Source: Diphasiastrum complanatum (Eukaryota; Streptophyta; Lycopodiopsida; Lycopodiales; Lycopodiaceae). Taken from it: a stretch of 64,000 nucleotides of DNA. Within the stretch, counting starts at the first letter, position 1; every line of letters starts with the position of its first letter. The translations under genes were made by a program, and so were the position numbers. Positions 46,282 to 58,674 of the stretch are shown one piece after another. The DNA lies in the NCBI GenBank assembly GCA_029204225.1, contig CM055106.1:9036274-9100273 (forward strand), read 5' to 3'. The notes beneath the pieces are model-generated. The model did no database searches and had not been told where the DNA came from. It was given only the letters and a program-made list of their open reading frames with translations.

Positions 46282-46718
46282 TAGGAGAGATGACTTTGTT
46301 TTTAACATTGTTGTCCTTGACAATGATTGGTAATCTAACATGGAGCTTTATGAACCTAAGGAAATGGAACATGCCAATACGACCTATCAATCAACAAAAT
46401 ATAAAGATTTTGAAGAGAGATCATGCCATATATTCAAGCTATTCATATGACTACTAAATCACAACATCAATGATAACATTACATGCATCTCATAAAACAA
46501 AGATATAACAAGTTTCTCAACTAGACTACCTCTTTGAAAGCCTGTGAAGCTACAATGTAGCCATGAATTGAAGCGAAAACAATGCTACATCTATAAACAA
46601 TGGGGTCTGGAAAAACTCCATCTAGTACTGAATTGCCCCACCTCCTACATTGTCCCCTAGCATTTTATCCCTACTTTCTAATTCACCTGTATCTAATTTA
46701 GAAAGGGGAAGACCAGCA

Positions 46719-47997
46719 TTGCAAGCTAGACAAAGAAGTCTATATAGATCAACCTCCAGGTTATATCTCCGACTCACTTCCTACCCATGCATGCCGAATG
46801 CACAGAAGTATCTATGGCCTGAAGCAATCCGCACGACAATGGTACAAGAAGAAAGATCATGCTCTGATATCCTTGGGATTTGAGCCACTGATGTCCGATT
46901 CCAATGTTTATGTAAGGATCACAGATGGGGAGATCATCATTGTTGCCGTGTATGTGGACAACACCCTGATACTATGCAGAAGCGAAGAGCTGATTGCAGG
47001 AGTGAAGAGCCATATCTCGAAACATTTTGGGATAACAGACCTAGGAGAAGCCAGATGTTATCTAGGCTTGCAAATCGACCACAACTATGATGAAGGAAAG
47101 TTATACCTTCATCAATCAAGGTACATCCAGAAAATCCTTGATGATTTTGGGATGACAGATTGTAAAGGGACAAATACCCCAATGCTTGTCGGAACAATCC
47201 TAATGAACGAAGATGGTTCGAGGACTGAAGAAGAGAAAAAAATCATGCAACACACATCTTACAGGAGGCTGATTGGATCTTTGATGTATCTAGCAAATAA
47301 CACATGCCCTACCGTGTTCAGAATGAGCCAATTCAGCACGAATCTAGGCTTAGCACACTAGAAGATCGCGAATCGAATCTTACAGTACCTTCAGCAGATG
47401 AAGGACTATGGGCTGTGTTATTCTCGTGATGCAGGTTTCCAAATGCACTCCTACAACGATGCAAGTTGGGCATCACTCAAAGACAATTGTAAAAGTATCT
47501 TAGGAGGGTGCACCATTGCAGCAAGTGCAGCAATTCTTTGGGTCAGCAAGAAGCAAACCATTATAGCTCAATCATCCTGCGAAGCTGAATACGTTGTAGC
47601 CATGAAGATGGCCAACGAAATCATATGGCTCAAACAGTTCCTTGACGGACTAGGTGAGAACACCAGAGACTCTCTGATTTTGCAGATGGATAACACTTCT
47701 ACAATACATTTGACGAAGTATCTCGTGTTTCATTCAAGGATGAAACACATTGCAATCAAGTATCATTTGATAAGGGACCTAGTCACAAGAAACGAGTTGA
47801 AGACCAGCTTCATTGGAATGAAGAAAATGGTGGCAGACATCTTCACCAAGGCCTTAGACAAAGGTTTGTTCGAGAGGCAGAGGAAGAGTCTAGGAGTCAT
47901 AAAGCTACCACGCTTTGAGAGGGAGCTAAAGAAACAATTTGTTTCGAGCCACAAAGCTCTGCTAGCTTTAGAGCTCTTCTTTGAGGTTGGATTGTAG
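46719..47997 (+). mobile_element. Copia fragment G: RT and RNase H
   Basis: Starts inside RT (KEVYIDQPPGYISD), continues SIYGLKQSARQWYKK, AVYVDNTLILC, DLGEARCYLGLQIDH, DCKGTNTPM, YRRLIGSLMYLANNTCPT and a TAG at 47359. RNase H follows: SYNDASWASLKDNCKS, ILWVSKKQTIIAQSSCEAEYV, SRMKHIAIKYHLIRD, VADIFTKALDKG, ending at TAG 47995-47997. The second catalytic Asp of the YVDD box is replaced by Asn, so even the open RT part would be inactive. Two long frames survive. No LTR is assigned. Confidence 0.88.
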
Positions 47998-48039
47998 AGT
48001 CAATAGATCTGTGAGTCATTCAAGTATCTGACCATCACC

Positions 48040-49825
48040 ATCTAAACTGACTTTTCATTGAGTTTGCTTCTCTTTTCTTTTGATATGTGCATGTATGTCG
48101 TACGTACACCACATTGGACTTCTCACCCATCCACATTTCGTACGACATCTTGTTCTCCAGCATCATTGCTATCAATCTATTCTGTAGGTGTACAACACCT
48201 GCAATTGCTTCGGCCCAAAATTGAGTTGGCAATTGTGCTTGAGCCATCATGCACTTGGCTCCCTCGACAAGAGTCATGTTTTGTCATTCTACTACACCAT
48301 TATATTGTGGTGTATAGGCTGGTCTAAATTGATGCTCGATTCCTCTGTCCTAGCATAAGCTTAAAAACTCCTTGCTCGAATACTCGCCTCCATTGTCGGA
48401 CCTAAGAATCTACAATTTTTTGGAGGTGTGTTATAAAGTCCTACACACAGGATACTATCCTAAGCATGCCAAATAGAGCAACAACAAAGGGAACGGGTGG
48501 TGGAGAAACCAACCCAACTAAACCTAGATCGTACAGATCTAGCCCCCAAGCTATGGATCAATCACAGTCATGGAAAGAGGAATCACACTAGCAGCATGTA
48601 GCTACCAATCACAGAATCAAGCATCCACTAGTGAGAGCCCAATAGGTATACTTATACCCTCCAAGGCCCATACATCGCTAGTAGTGCACTGTGACATTTC
48701 ACTGGACACCTCTGTGGCCTATCTAGGCCACATCATCCAGTTCCCTTATGACTCACTGAAAGACCCATACCAACTCCACCACCATGTGTTTAGGCCCACA
48801 ACCATTAATTATGACCATGTACACATAAGGGCCCCAATTCCCTTATAGTCACAATTAACTTACAGGTTGTTGGTCTACTAATCTCTAACATTGACACGCT
48901 ACCCGAGACTAGTCATGGGCATGACATGTGTCGCTCTGCAAATGCCACAAACTTCTTGAATGCATCGAACACTTCGAACTTCTTCTTCAAGTAGTATATT
49001 GTTGTCATCCTGTTGTAATCATCTATGAACCTCAAGAAATATCTCAATCCAGAGAGGGAGTCGACTTTCATCGGTCCGTAGACATCTGAGTGAACTAGCT
49101 CAAGAATATCCTTGGCTCTTCTTCCTTCATGTATGAATGTAGACTTCGATGTTGCTTGCCCTTTTGATAGGCTTCGCAGAAGTTGGAGTTTGGACTTGTA
49201 ATTCTCAGACCACTCACTAGCTCGTTTCTACTCATGTCGTAGAGACTTCTCACATTCAGATGATACATTCGTCTGTGCTAGAGATGATTTTCATTTTCAA
49301 ATGCATTCAGTACGCTATCGTAGCTACTGATGATTTTTGCTTGGTAGAGATTACCTTGTCTTGACCCAATAGTCAACAGCTTGTTGGGTCTGTTCTCGAC
49401 CGACATACGTTTCCATCGAATAGGACTCGTATTTCCAAATCTGGTATCCTCGATACAGAGAGCAAGTCTCTTCTCAACATAGGCACATAGAGTGCATAAC
49501 CAACGCGGTTGTCCTCACTTTGTACTTCTGCTTTACTTTCTCCAACGTTTCATGGCTACTTTTTCAATCTTCAATCTGCATGAGGATTTTTTTCATTTAT
49601 GGAGGATACGATGAGCACCATTGCGCATTCATCCTTCTCTATCCATTCTGATCTCCTTAGGTCTTCCTCTAGAGGCTTTTGTTCTGTGAGGCGTCATCTT
49701 TTAGAAGCGTTTTGATCTTGAACTTCCACACACGATAATTTGTGCCATCAAGATTGATTGTAATCCTAGCCTGAATTGTAGTAGCCATGTTTAATCTAAT
49801 GAATCCGCTTTGATACCATGCTGTG
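48040..49825 (-). mobile_element. Copia element H, split by a solo LTR
   Basis: Minus-strand element from PBS (about 49815-49825, TGGTATCAAAGC) and gag start (MATTIQARITINLDGTNYRV, start about 49791) to the integrase C-terminus at about 48040. Most of gag is deleted near 49.6-49.7 kb. Protease remnant YALYVPMLRRDLLSV and integrase zinc end HRRMYHLNVRSLY with CEA are at 49.2-49.5 kb. The core has ELVHSDV, FIDDYNRM, then the insertion at 48432-48926, then ILRSDNGGEYSS, RPAYTPQYNGVVE and FWAEAIAG. Several frameshifts are present. Confidence 0.82.
48432..48926. mobile_element. Solo LTR inserted in element H, 5-bp target duplication
   Basis: A 495-bp segment from TATAAAGTCC to GGGCATGACA interrupts the integrase frame of H. 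It is flanked on both sides by TGTGT (48427-48431 and 48927-48931). Its first about 140 bp are repeated at 58534-58674, with exactly the same left boundary although the flanks differ. No internal coding region is present, hence solo LTR. It starts with TA rather than the usual TG. Confidence 0.75.
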
Positions 49826-50430
49826 AATCGCTTGAATGCGGTGTGCGCCTATTCTGTGCAGAAGTGTGATACACAATGATTTAGATTGTAGGACCTAGGT
49901 ACGCTGCTACCAATCACAGACAATGCATCTATCTATCAAATAACAATAGATGCAACGCATAGATCACAATTGGAATAAATGAATGTATTTGTATTTTGTT
50001 TTCTTTTGGGAGTGAGTCGACAGATTAACGCGCATTGGTGGCCAAATGCTCCTCTTACAAATCTATGTCTTACTTCTCTTAGATCATCACTGCATTCTAG
50101 CATAGGCATACATTCTATTGATTTTAGGTCTATACTTACGTCCCACCATGTGGGATTACAAGACATCTTAACTCATCATTACAAGAGAGATTTAACCTAA
50201 ACTCCTAGTTAATTATCTCTCTAATAACGTTACTTTACGGCTGAGCGTGACAGCTTGGAAGCTTCACTCCTGATGAGTTAGAGCCCAATAATTCAACTTG
50301 CTCGAGGATTTGTTTAGGTCGACGTTTGTCCTCAGTGCTTGTTTGGGGGTCCAAAAATTTGATGTCAATGACTACCAATTTGTCGGCCCCTTTGGGGAAT
50401 GCTAGAGAATCATTGCATGAGTTCACCATC
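49826..50430 (-). mobile_element. Probable 5' LTR of element H (right end not placed)
   Basis: The sequence following the H primer site on the plus strand begins TGCTGTGAATC, as an LTR end would. Where the LTR stops is unclear (perhaps before 50230). No coding motif is seen. Confidence 0.4.
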
Positions 50431-50431
50431 T

Positions 50432-51059
<628 letters not shown>

Positions 51060-51098
51060 CATTCACTCAATCTACCCGAGAGTTGGTGGATAAAGAGC

Positions 51099-51895
51099 AT
51101 GTGCATTAGCCAGGCTAGGAGACGTGTGCTAGGGAGAGCCAAGGGCGATGGTTGGTGGTATGGGATGCCCGTCATCACTGTTGCCTTAACCAGACATGAG
51201 GATGTCAATAGCTTCAATGCATGGGGGTGGGTCGGTAGTGACCCTATGGATGGGCAGTTACAGTCCATCATCATTTGTTTGGGGCGTGCATCAACCTTCA
51301 AGGAAATCAGAGATCTATGGGAATTGTAACATCTTCTGAAGAGGATCAGATGTGAACTCAAATGTCGAGCATATTATATGTCATTACAACATGTGATGGA
51401 TGATGCAATATGTGAAGAGGATGAAGATTTAGATGATGAATGGTTTGCTGCCATATATAGTTGGACAAACAACAAGAACATCCACAACTATTGCATCTAC
51501 AAACGTCAACACAATAGCCGAGTTGATGATGGATGAGGTCCAAAAACTTGGTCAAAAATAGCAGATGTAGCTAGAGAAGATGTAGTCACAGCTTGATGCA
51601 AAGTTGAAAGCGTTGGAAGATCAGCAAGCTAAGAGCAATAAAGCAATTGATAAGATGGCTAAAACATTTTCTAGCAAAGAAAATGTGTGGTGTGCAATCT
51701 ATGCTAGAAATCACACCATGTATGAGTGTACAACAATGAAAAGGCATACGACAGATACTTATTGTCATCTATGCAATTCTTCTGGACATGAGACAGCTTT
51801 TTGTTTGTTTAATTCTCATGTTATTCAACAAAGATATGCTAAGTTCCAATACCAAGAGAATCCTAATTGGAAGGGGACAGATAGATGGCACTTTG
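51099..51895 (+). pseudogene. Gypsy gag remnant with two zinc knuckles
   Basis: Plus strand; the clear part is 51604-51895. MKALEDQQAKSNKAIDKMAK precedes VWCAIYARNHTMYECT (a C-x2-C-x3-H-x4-C knuckle with the second Cys changed to Tyr), then YCHLCNSSGHETAFC (an intact C-x2-C-x4-H-x4-C knuckle) and AKFQYQENPNWKG. Upstream frames to 51099 are broken and less certain. The double knuckle suits plant Ty3/Gypsy (Tat/Athila-like) gag proteins. It ends against Copia element I. Confidence 0.65.
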
Positions 51896-53539
51896 GGAGT
51901 CCATCATCATCATGCTTTTCCGTCCTTGTGGAATCCCGATTGCTTCCAGCATCATCTATAGCCACACTACCTCATTCGCGACCTTTGAAGCTGCAATATA
52001 TTCAACTTCGCAAGAGGATTGAGCCACCAAGGTTTGCTTTTTGCATATTCAGCTGATTGTAGCTTCGCATGCTATTGAACATCCTCCAGTAATGGACTTG
52101 CTATCATCTTTGCAGCTCGCCCAGTTCGCATCACTGTAGTGATGCAACTCAAACCTTTTTTTTCATTTTCAGCTCTGTAGGTTAATCCCACAGTTTGGTA
52201 CCTTTCAGATACTGTAGGATTCGTTTTGCCATTTGCCAATGTGCCATGCCATGAGTGGAAGAGAATTGGCTCAAGGCATAAACAGAGAAAGCCAGATCGG
52301 GTCTGGTACAAATTGTCAAGTACATCAGACTACCAATTAAGTTTTGGTAGGGTACACCTGCCATCCTCTGTTCTTCTTCTTCCATTTTTGGACAATCCTG
52401 CTTCATGAGCTTGGCTCCAGCTATCATTGGTGTGGCCTTTTTTTTGCAGTCCATCATGTGGTACTGCTTTAGCACTTTTCTGGCATACTCTGACTAACTC
52501 AAGTGCATTTCGCCCTTTGTTCGATCTCTTCTAATCTCCAGCCCTAGGCATTTTGTTGTTTCTCCAAGATCTGTGATTTCATAGCTCTCAGAAATCTAAC
52601 TCTTCTTGTCTTTGATCAGCATCAAGGAATTTCCTATCATCAACGAATCATCCACGAAAATGGCCAGTATCACAAAATCCTTTCCTACTCTTTTAGTACA
52701 GACATTGCAGTCTAATTGAGTAGGATTGAAGTCTAGACACTTCATAAGACCATCAAGCTTTTTATACCAGGCTCGTGATGTCTGTTTTAGACCGTAGATG
52801 CATCTCTATATTTGATACCATGTCAAATTTTAGAGTTTTGGACTGAATTTGATCTACAAATGATCACAAAGAGTGATTGGTAGCTTGAGATCTTGATCTA
52901 CATCAAGAGTAGCTTCCAATTCTAGCTTCTAGCTACTAGTTTTTGTGATTCCAAGCAAGAACAATCAAGAAATGATGATCCACGGCTTCACACATGTGAA
53001 GTACTACTATTGTAGGGCCTGATAACAGAGAATTAGTTTACTTATGGAATACTAAGCATTCATTCACAAAGAAGTTGCTAAAGAGAGCAAAAATCACAAG
53101 ATTGCTCCACAATCCAATGTTTCTCATAATTAGCTTCGCAATGGATTCATCATGGATCAAGTACACAATCACCATAATCTCTCTCTAAGCTGCATCCATC
53201 ATGTGTGGGATAGCTCATTTTACTCATCCATATCCACTTTGGATAAGTTCTATCTAATTTGCCACATCATCCATTGGGGGTTTGTGTTGACCTTCTAGAT
53301 TCCTACAATCTAGGACCTAACCCCTATAATTTAGGAGATGTCATATTTGACTCAAATGAAAGCTAAATAAAATGGATCTGAATATTACAAGTGTCATTTC
53401 ACACGTGTGGACAGGTCCTCACATGGATCTGAATATTACAAGTGTCATTTCACACGTGTGGATAGGTCCACACATGTGTGGATCCACATAGATGCCATAT
53501 ACATTGCAAAAACCATGTGAAAATTGCTAAATTCTAACA
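51896..53539 (-). mobile_element. Copia element I: 5' LTR fused to RT and RNase H
   Basis: Minus strand: LTR 52821-53539 and a PBS-like TGGTATCAAA (52811-52820), which joins directly to RT (CIYGLKQTSRAWYKK at about 52745-52800). Gag, protease, integrase and the RT N-terminus are deleted. RT: LAIFVDDSLMIG, EITDLGETTKCLGLEI, DCKKKATPM, IGSLMYLTICTRPDLAF, MAHWQMAKRILQYLKGT. RNase H: YSDANWASCKDDSKSITGG, KKQTLVAQSSCEVEYIAASK. It lies inside element J. Confidence 0.83.
52821..53539 (-). mobile_element. LTR of element I
   Basis: Plus reading TGTCAAATTTTAG ... AAATTCTAACA, 719 bp. It contains a 51-bp tandem duplication (ATGGATCTGAATATTACAAG at 53372 and 53423), each copy ending in a CACACGTGTG palindrome (53400-53409 and 53451-53460). 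The insertion point in J is directly after LSQHM, a stop and DPKI of its RT. Confidence 0.8.
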
Positions 53540-53551
53540 TATCTTTGGATC

Positions 53552-54679
53552 CTACATGTGTTGGCTTAACTTATGCACACTAAAGCTTAGATCAGGTCTT
53601 GTCACAGTTAACCATATAAGTGAGCCAATAAGACTCCTATAAAGAGTGATGTCCTCAAAGGATCTTTCATCATCTTTCATAAGAACTTTTACAATGTGCT
53701 CCATTGGTGTATCTATGCCTTTACGGTTTTCCATTTGAAATTTCTCAAGCATGGAAAGTGCATATCTACTTTGACTTATGAGAGCATGATCTTTCTAAAA
53801 GTCAATTTCTAGGCCTAAAATGTAGTGAAGAACTCCTAGATCTTGCATCTTAAACTCACTACCAAGTGCATACTTAGTTTCTTCAACTAGCTCCTCATTA
53901 TTTCCATTAAGAATGATATCATCTACATAGATGAGAAGAATAACTACAAAGTTATTTACTAACTTAATGTACAATGAAGGGTCATATTCACTAAGATGAA
54001 ATCCAAGTGATATGAGAAAGGAGTTGAGCCTTGCATACCAAGGCCTTGGTGCTTGTTTTAGTCCATAGAGACTTTTGAACAAAAGACAAACTTTTGATTC
54101 TTCGCCAACTTTTACAAATCCAGGTGGTTGCTCCATGTTCCTCCTCAAGGAAACCATTGAGAAAGGCATTAGAAACATCAAGTCGAAACATCCTCCAATT
54201 GTGATAACATGTAAGAGAAATGAGAATTCTTATAGTTACCATTTTTGCAATAGGTGCAAAAGTGCCTTCATAGTCAAGACCTTTGATTTGAGAGTAACCT
54301 TTGGCACAAAGTCTTGCATTGAATTTTCTGATGGATCCATCATTGTTGTACTTGATCCTGAATAGCCACTAACATCCAATGACATGCATGTTGTTAGGTG
54401 GCTCTACAAGCTCCCATGTGTTGTTTGAATCAAGGCTTCAAACTCAAGGGTCATTGCTTCAACCCACTTCTTGGATTGAAGTGCTTCCTGGACATCTTTA
54501 GGCTCTTCATCTGATATGGAGAATGCATGATAGGAAGTTTCACGTTCCACTTGCCTTCCTCCCTCATCATAAGTGAGCCTTCTTGGCTCGGATCTTTCTC
54601 TTGTGGATCTTCTTGGTGTAGGTGCTTGAAGTTGCTTCTCACTTGTCAACATGAAATATGACATCCAATCCACTATCAA
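53552..54679 (-). pseudogene. Copia linker and reverse transcriptase (element J)
   Basis: RRSTRERSEPRRLTYDEGGR (linker), KDVQEALQSKKWVEAM, a frameshift, IKYNNDGSI, APIAKMVTIRILISL, DVSNAFLNGFLEEE, SLYGLKQAPRPWYARL, LIYVDDIILNG, MQDLGVLHYILGLEIDF, then after a stop RKGIDTPMEHIV and LIGSLIWLTVTRPDLSFSV. The active site is intact, but frames are broken in at least four places and the end is interrupted by element I. Confidence 0.85.
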
Positions 54680-55858
54680 ACAACTGTTCTACAATAATGA
54701 GGTTCTTGGTTAGTTTAGGCACATAAACTACATCATGCAAACAAAAAGATTTTGATGATGATGCATGCAGTGGAATACTTCCTATTCCTTCAATTCTACA
54801 CTCTACATCATTAGCAGTATACATGGATCTTTGTGCACCTACATATGGCATGAGACTTGTGAAGACATATGGGAACTAGCCCCACTATCTATCCACCAGA
54901 TTTTTTCATTCTTGTAAGGAGAAGATGAAAAACTAGACATCATTAAAGAATCCTCTCTTTCACTCTCAATACCCTCACACTCTTCCTCATTAGTAAGATT
55001 AGCTTGCTTGAACTGGTTCTTCTTTTTGAAATAGTTTGATGCATGGTGGCCCTTCTTGCTGCAAAAGAAACATTTGATCTTTGATAGGTTCTTCTTGCCA
55101 CTGGATGTTGCAGCTTGTGAGGATTGATCCTCACTAACTTTTTTGGACTTGTCCTTCTTGAAGTGTTGTTGACCTTTGCCCTTGCCTTTTGACTTGTCCT
55201 TGGTGAAGAGTGCTTTCTCATCTCCACCATCCTTCAATGAAAGTTTGTTCATCCTCAACATCTTGTTCTCTTGCCTACTTTCTTTAGCAATGAGAACATC
55301 TTGAAGAGACTCCAAAGATGGAAGCTCCTCCCTGATAACATAAGTCTGCACAATATTGTCATACTCATCTCTTCATCCAGTAAGGACTACTTGAAGAAGC
55401 TCAGTGTTCTTAAGAGCATCACCAATACCAGCTAACTCTTGATGAAGATCCTTAACTCTCATTACATAATTTGAAGCACATCTACTCTCTGATAACTTAG
55501 AAAGATTTGATTTCTAAGTGTAAGGAATCTAGAAGTATTTCTTATTTCATAAATTGTTTTCAGAGTGTCCCAAGCCTCCTTGGTAGTGGTGCATGTACTA
55601 ATCTCCCTAGCACTTCATTTGTGACATTCATTTTTATGAAATGAAGATTGTTCTCTTCTTGAATGATGTAGCTTCATTAGGTGCTGCAGGTTCTTCTTCA
55701 GCTCCACTTACAATGTCCATTACATCTTGTAGAGTCAATAATGATTCCATTCTAATCTTCCACATTGCATAATTGGAAGATGTTAATCTCGCACTATGCT
55801 CCAAAAAATGTGAACCAGATGAAGACATATTCTCTTTGAGAAATTCTAGTAATGACAA
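54639..55858 (-). pseudogene. Copia gag and protease (element J)
   Basis: The gag start is present here (MSLLEFLKENMSSSGSHFLE at 55858), with MWKIRMESLL and VMDIVSG. Broken frames continue to ESLQDVLIAKESRQENKML (55351 onward). The zinc knuckle CFFCSKKGHHASNY has the last Cys changed to Tyr. Protease WWIDSGASSHMSS and YTANDVECRIEGIGSIPL, KNLIIVEQLFDSGLDV follow, and the frame is then cut at the deletion that removed integrase. Confidence 0.85.
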
Positions 55859-57308
55859 GGATGGAATTGAATATGTTGCTTGTTATCTCAAACTAGGATC
55901 TAACACTTATAATGTTGATCCAACCTATGAAATCTAACAACAAACTCTGAGATCAAGCTCACAACAGAAAAAATCAATCTATTTTGAATTTGGATCTAGC
56001 TTCTATCAAGAGATGAAGCACATGCAAGTATGAAGTCTATCTCTCCCATGAGCCAACTGATAAACTCTCTAGGAACTTGCTTTCAACTCAAACACAATAC
56101 TTGTGTGAAATGAAATGTCTAAGACCTCACAATACTCAGCTTTATCCAATTATACTTGATTGATAATGAAAATTGAGAATATTGGTGAAAAGAACTGATG
56201 TGTGCTCACTTTGGCATGTCACACGAGATGAGTACTCTCCCTATCTCTTTGATTGCCTAAAATCCTTCCAAAAACAAATCAAATTGATTTAGAAACTTGA
56301 GCAACATATTCTACTCTTCAATACCTATCCAACAAGCTAAAGAACAAATTGGATCATTCCTTAAGAAATAGCACTCAAACAAAGAGGGCTGATTTCACAC
56401 GTGTGAGCTCTCTGTCCATACAAGGCTTAGCTGGAGCAGATCAGGCTTGATTTGATTCACTTATGATACAAAAATGGCTTGATTGTCAATGAGTTTGTAT
56501 CCTTCTCCCAAATCTGAGTTCTTGCAAGCAAAAAGCACTCAAGATCTGATGTATGCACCCTCACCTCTTCAAAGCATGAAGCTTTGATACCATGTGAAGT
56601 TTTTAGCACGTGTGAACTTCACCACAGACCTTACAAGATCTCTGTGAGGTGTTGTGATTGCACAAGAATGATCAAAGAACAGATTACTTAAAAAATCCAA
56701 GGCAAGAGCACAATGGCATACTACAGTCTCAAAAAACTAACTCCTTACTATGAGAGATAGCTAGCAAAAAATATTCTAATGCTCATTATGGGAAAAACAG
56801 CTTGCTCTCAGATAGAGAGAGAAAATCAACACCAAAAACTCGGGTAGAGAGAGAATGAGCCAAAATCACCAAAATCTCAATATTCACAATATGGTCAAAC
56901 AAGCCAAAAAATTTCCTACATTAATGAGGCTCGAGTTCCTACAATGGATTTGCATGTAATGTCCACATCTTTTACTTAGCTGTAAAACCATAGATCCACA
57001 TGTAAAACTGCATGCATGAATATTGCATGTACTACTGCATGTCAGCTCTCAAAATTATCTAGACATGTGTAGATCATGTAACTTGGTTTGCATGTTGCAT
57101 GCATTGATTGCATGTTGCTTGCATGCACTCTGAATGACTATGCATGCTATCTAACTTTTGCATGACATCATAAATGAATCTACCTAACTCAAACTCGACC
57201 TATTCTAGGAAGGTTATGTGCTCAATTCACATACCTCTATGTACAATAAAATATACAAAGAAATAAGGGGAGCATAGCTAGGAAGATTTTTTTTTACCAT
57301 TCTTCACA

Positions 57309-57879
57309 TCAAGGATTTGGAAGACATATCAATGCTAGAGCATGCTAGATTGACTTCTACTCAAAAATCGAGTTCTTTGCATATGTAGATTGGATTTTTT
57401 GTAGATCAAAACTCAAAATAGGCTTATATACTTGATCACTTCTGATTTCACACTTCATGGCCAATTTTTGATGCATTAGAAAAGCCTAAATGGTGGCTAC
57501 AAGATTGCATATCAATTTTTAGGCAATTGAATGTAGAATATGAAATATTCAATTTTTTGTGATTTTGTCAGAACCCTAATTTTGATTGGATCTCTAGATT
57601 GTGAGGTCACTGAACTTCATTTGAGTGTGTTTCAATCTTAGGAAGTAGCAAGAGTCATTAGATGAGGATAGATCATAGGTTGGTCAAGATTTCACTATTC
57701 TATGTGTTGATTTGCTTGATATAAGTGCTAGAAGAGAATTGAGAGGTTCCATATCTTTGTGACTTATTTTTGGAAAAATTTGTTTCAAAAGAGTACTTTG
57801 TGCATTGGAACAGGTTGAAAGAGAAGGACCAGGTCATTGCAACTGGGTACACCAAGTAAATGCATATTGGAAGGCACTG
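57309..57879. other. No gene recognised
   Basis: Possibly leader of the Copia gag fragment L. No motif seen. Confidence 0.3.
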
Positions 57880-58533
57880 ATAGGCTTACCTCAAGCAATT
57901 AATATTCATTGTGGAAAGTGAGGATGGAATCACTTCTTGAGATGAATGATGTTTTGGATATTGTTGTAGGTTTGAAGGAGAGGCCAACAACACAACATGA
58001 ACAATTGAGGTATGACAAGAGGGCCAAAAGAGCTCTACATATGATTAAGATGAACGTTAGCAATGAACTTCTCAAGGAAGTTGGTAAGTGTACTTCATCA
58101 AGTGAGGCTTGGGAAGCTTTGAAGAAGCTTTATGAATCCAAGTCTACTTCTAGAGTGTTGACTCTAAGAAGACAAATCTTTCAATGTTTGCAAAAGAGTG
58201 AAGAAAGTCCAAATACTTTTGTTTTGAGAGTAAAAGCTTTGAATGATGAGTTGGTTTGCATTAATGAGAGCATTAAGGAAGGAGAGCTTGTTCAAGTTAT
58301 TCTTAATGGTTTGTTGGATGCTCATGCTAACATTGTACAAATTCTTTCTATTCAAAGAACTTTGCCAAGTTTGATGGATCTTCAAGAGATCTTGATGAAT
58401 GAAGAGTATAGGCTTCAATGAAGAGGTGGATCTTCATCAACATCTTAAGTTGGAGACGAGGCTACGTTCATCAAGGAAAAATTCAAGGGAAAAAGTAGAA
58501 GCAAGTGGTCTAAAGGGCCAGATCAAGGGGAGG
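57880..58533 (+). pseudogene. Copia gag fragment L, interrupted by an LTR
   Basis: SLWKVRMES-type start at about 57896, then a clean frame to TGA at 58419-58421: MNDVLDIVVGLKERP, RAKRALHMIKMNVSNELLKE, SSSEAWEALKKLYESKS, LTLRRQIFQCLQKSEESP, GELVQVILNGLLDAH, LQEILMNEEYRLQ. After the TGA and a frameshift, a lysine/glycine-rich tail (KEKFKGKSRSKWSKGPDQG) is cut exactly where TATAAAGTCC starts at 58534. The zinc knuckle and everything after it are absent. Confidence 0.85.
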
Positions 58534-58674
58534 TATAAAGTCCTACACATAGGATACTATCCTAAGACAAGCAACAAACAAGGGAACAGACCCAACCAAA
58601 ACTAGATCGAATGGATCTAGCCCCCAAGTTATGGATCAATCACATTGAGGAAAGAGGAATCACTCTAGCAGCAT
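58534..58674. mobile_element. 5' part of the TATAAAGTCC LTR inserted in gag L
   Basis: Homologous to 48432-48590 from the identical first base to AGCAGCAT, where element M's LTR begins. The rest of this LTR is displaced by M and is not recognisable inside the window. Confidence 0.75.

Larger units (their letters stand above)
53540..57308 (-). mobile_element. Copia element J: LTR start, leader, gag, protease, RT
   Basis: Minus-strand sister of element A. PBS complement GCTTTGATACCA at 56581-56592; 5' LTR starts at 56593 (TGTGAAGTTTTTAGCACGTG) and may end at 57308 (TTCTTCACA, giving matching TGTGAAG/CTTCACA ends), which is a guess. The leader is 55.86-56.58 kb. Integrase is deleted at about 54640, and RT is cut by element I at 53540. 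Stops and frameshifts occur throughout. Confidence 0.83.

Noticed and set aside
48570-48848. 92-residue frame with no stop
   Set aside because: Lies wholly inside the solo LTR and has no motif.
58510-58534. AAGGGGAGG before TATAAAGTCC as a polypurine tract of element L
   Set aside because: The purine stretch is part of the lysine/glycine-rich gag tail, and the LTR has the same left boundary in a non-purine context at 48432, so insertion into gag explains it better.
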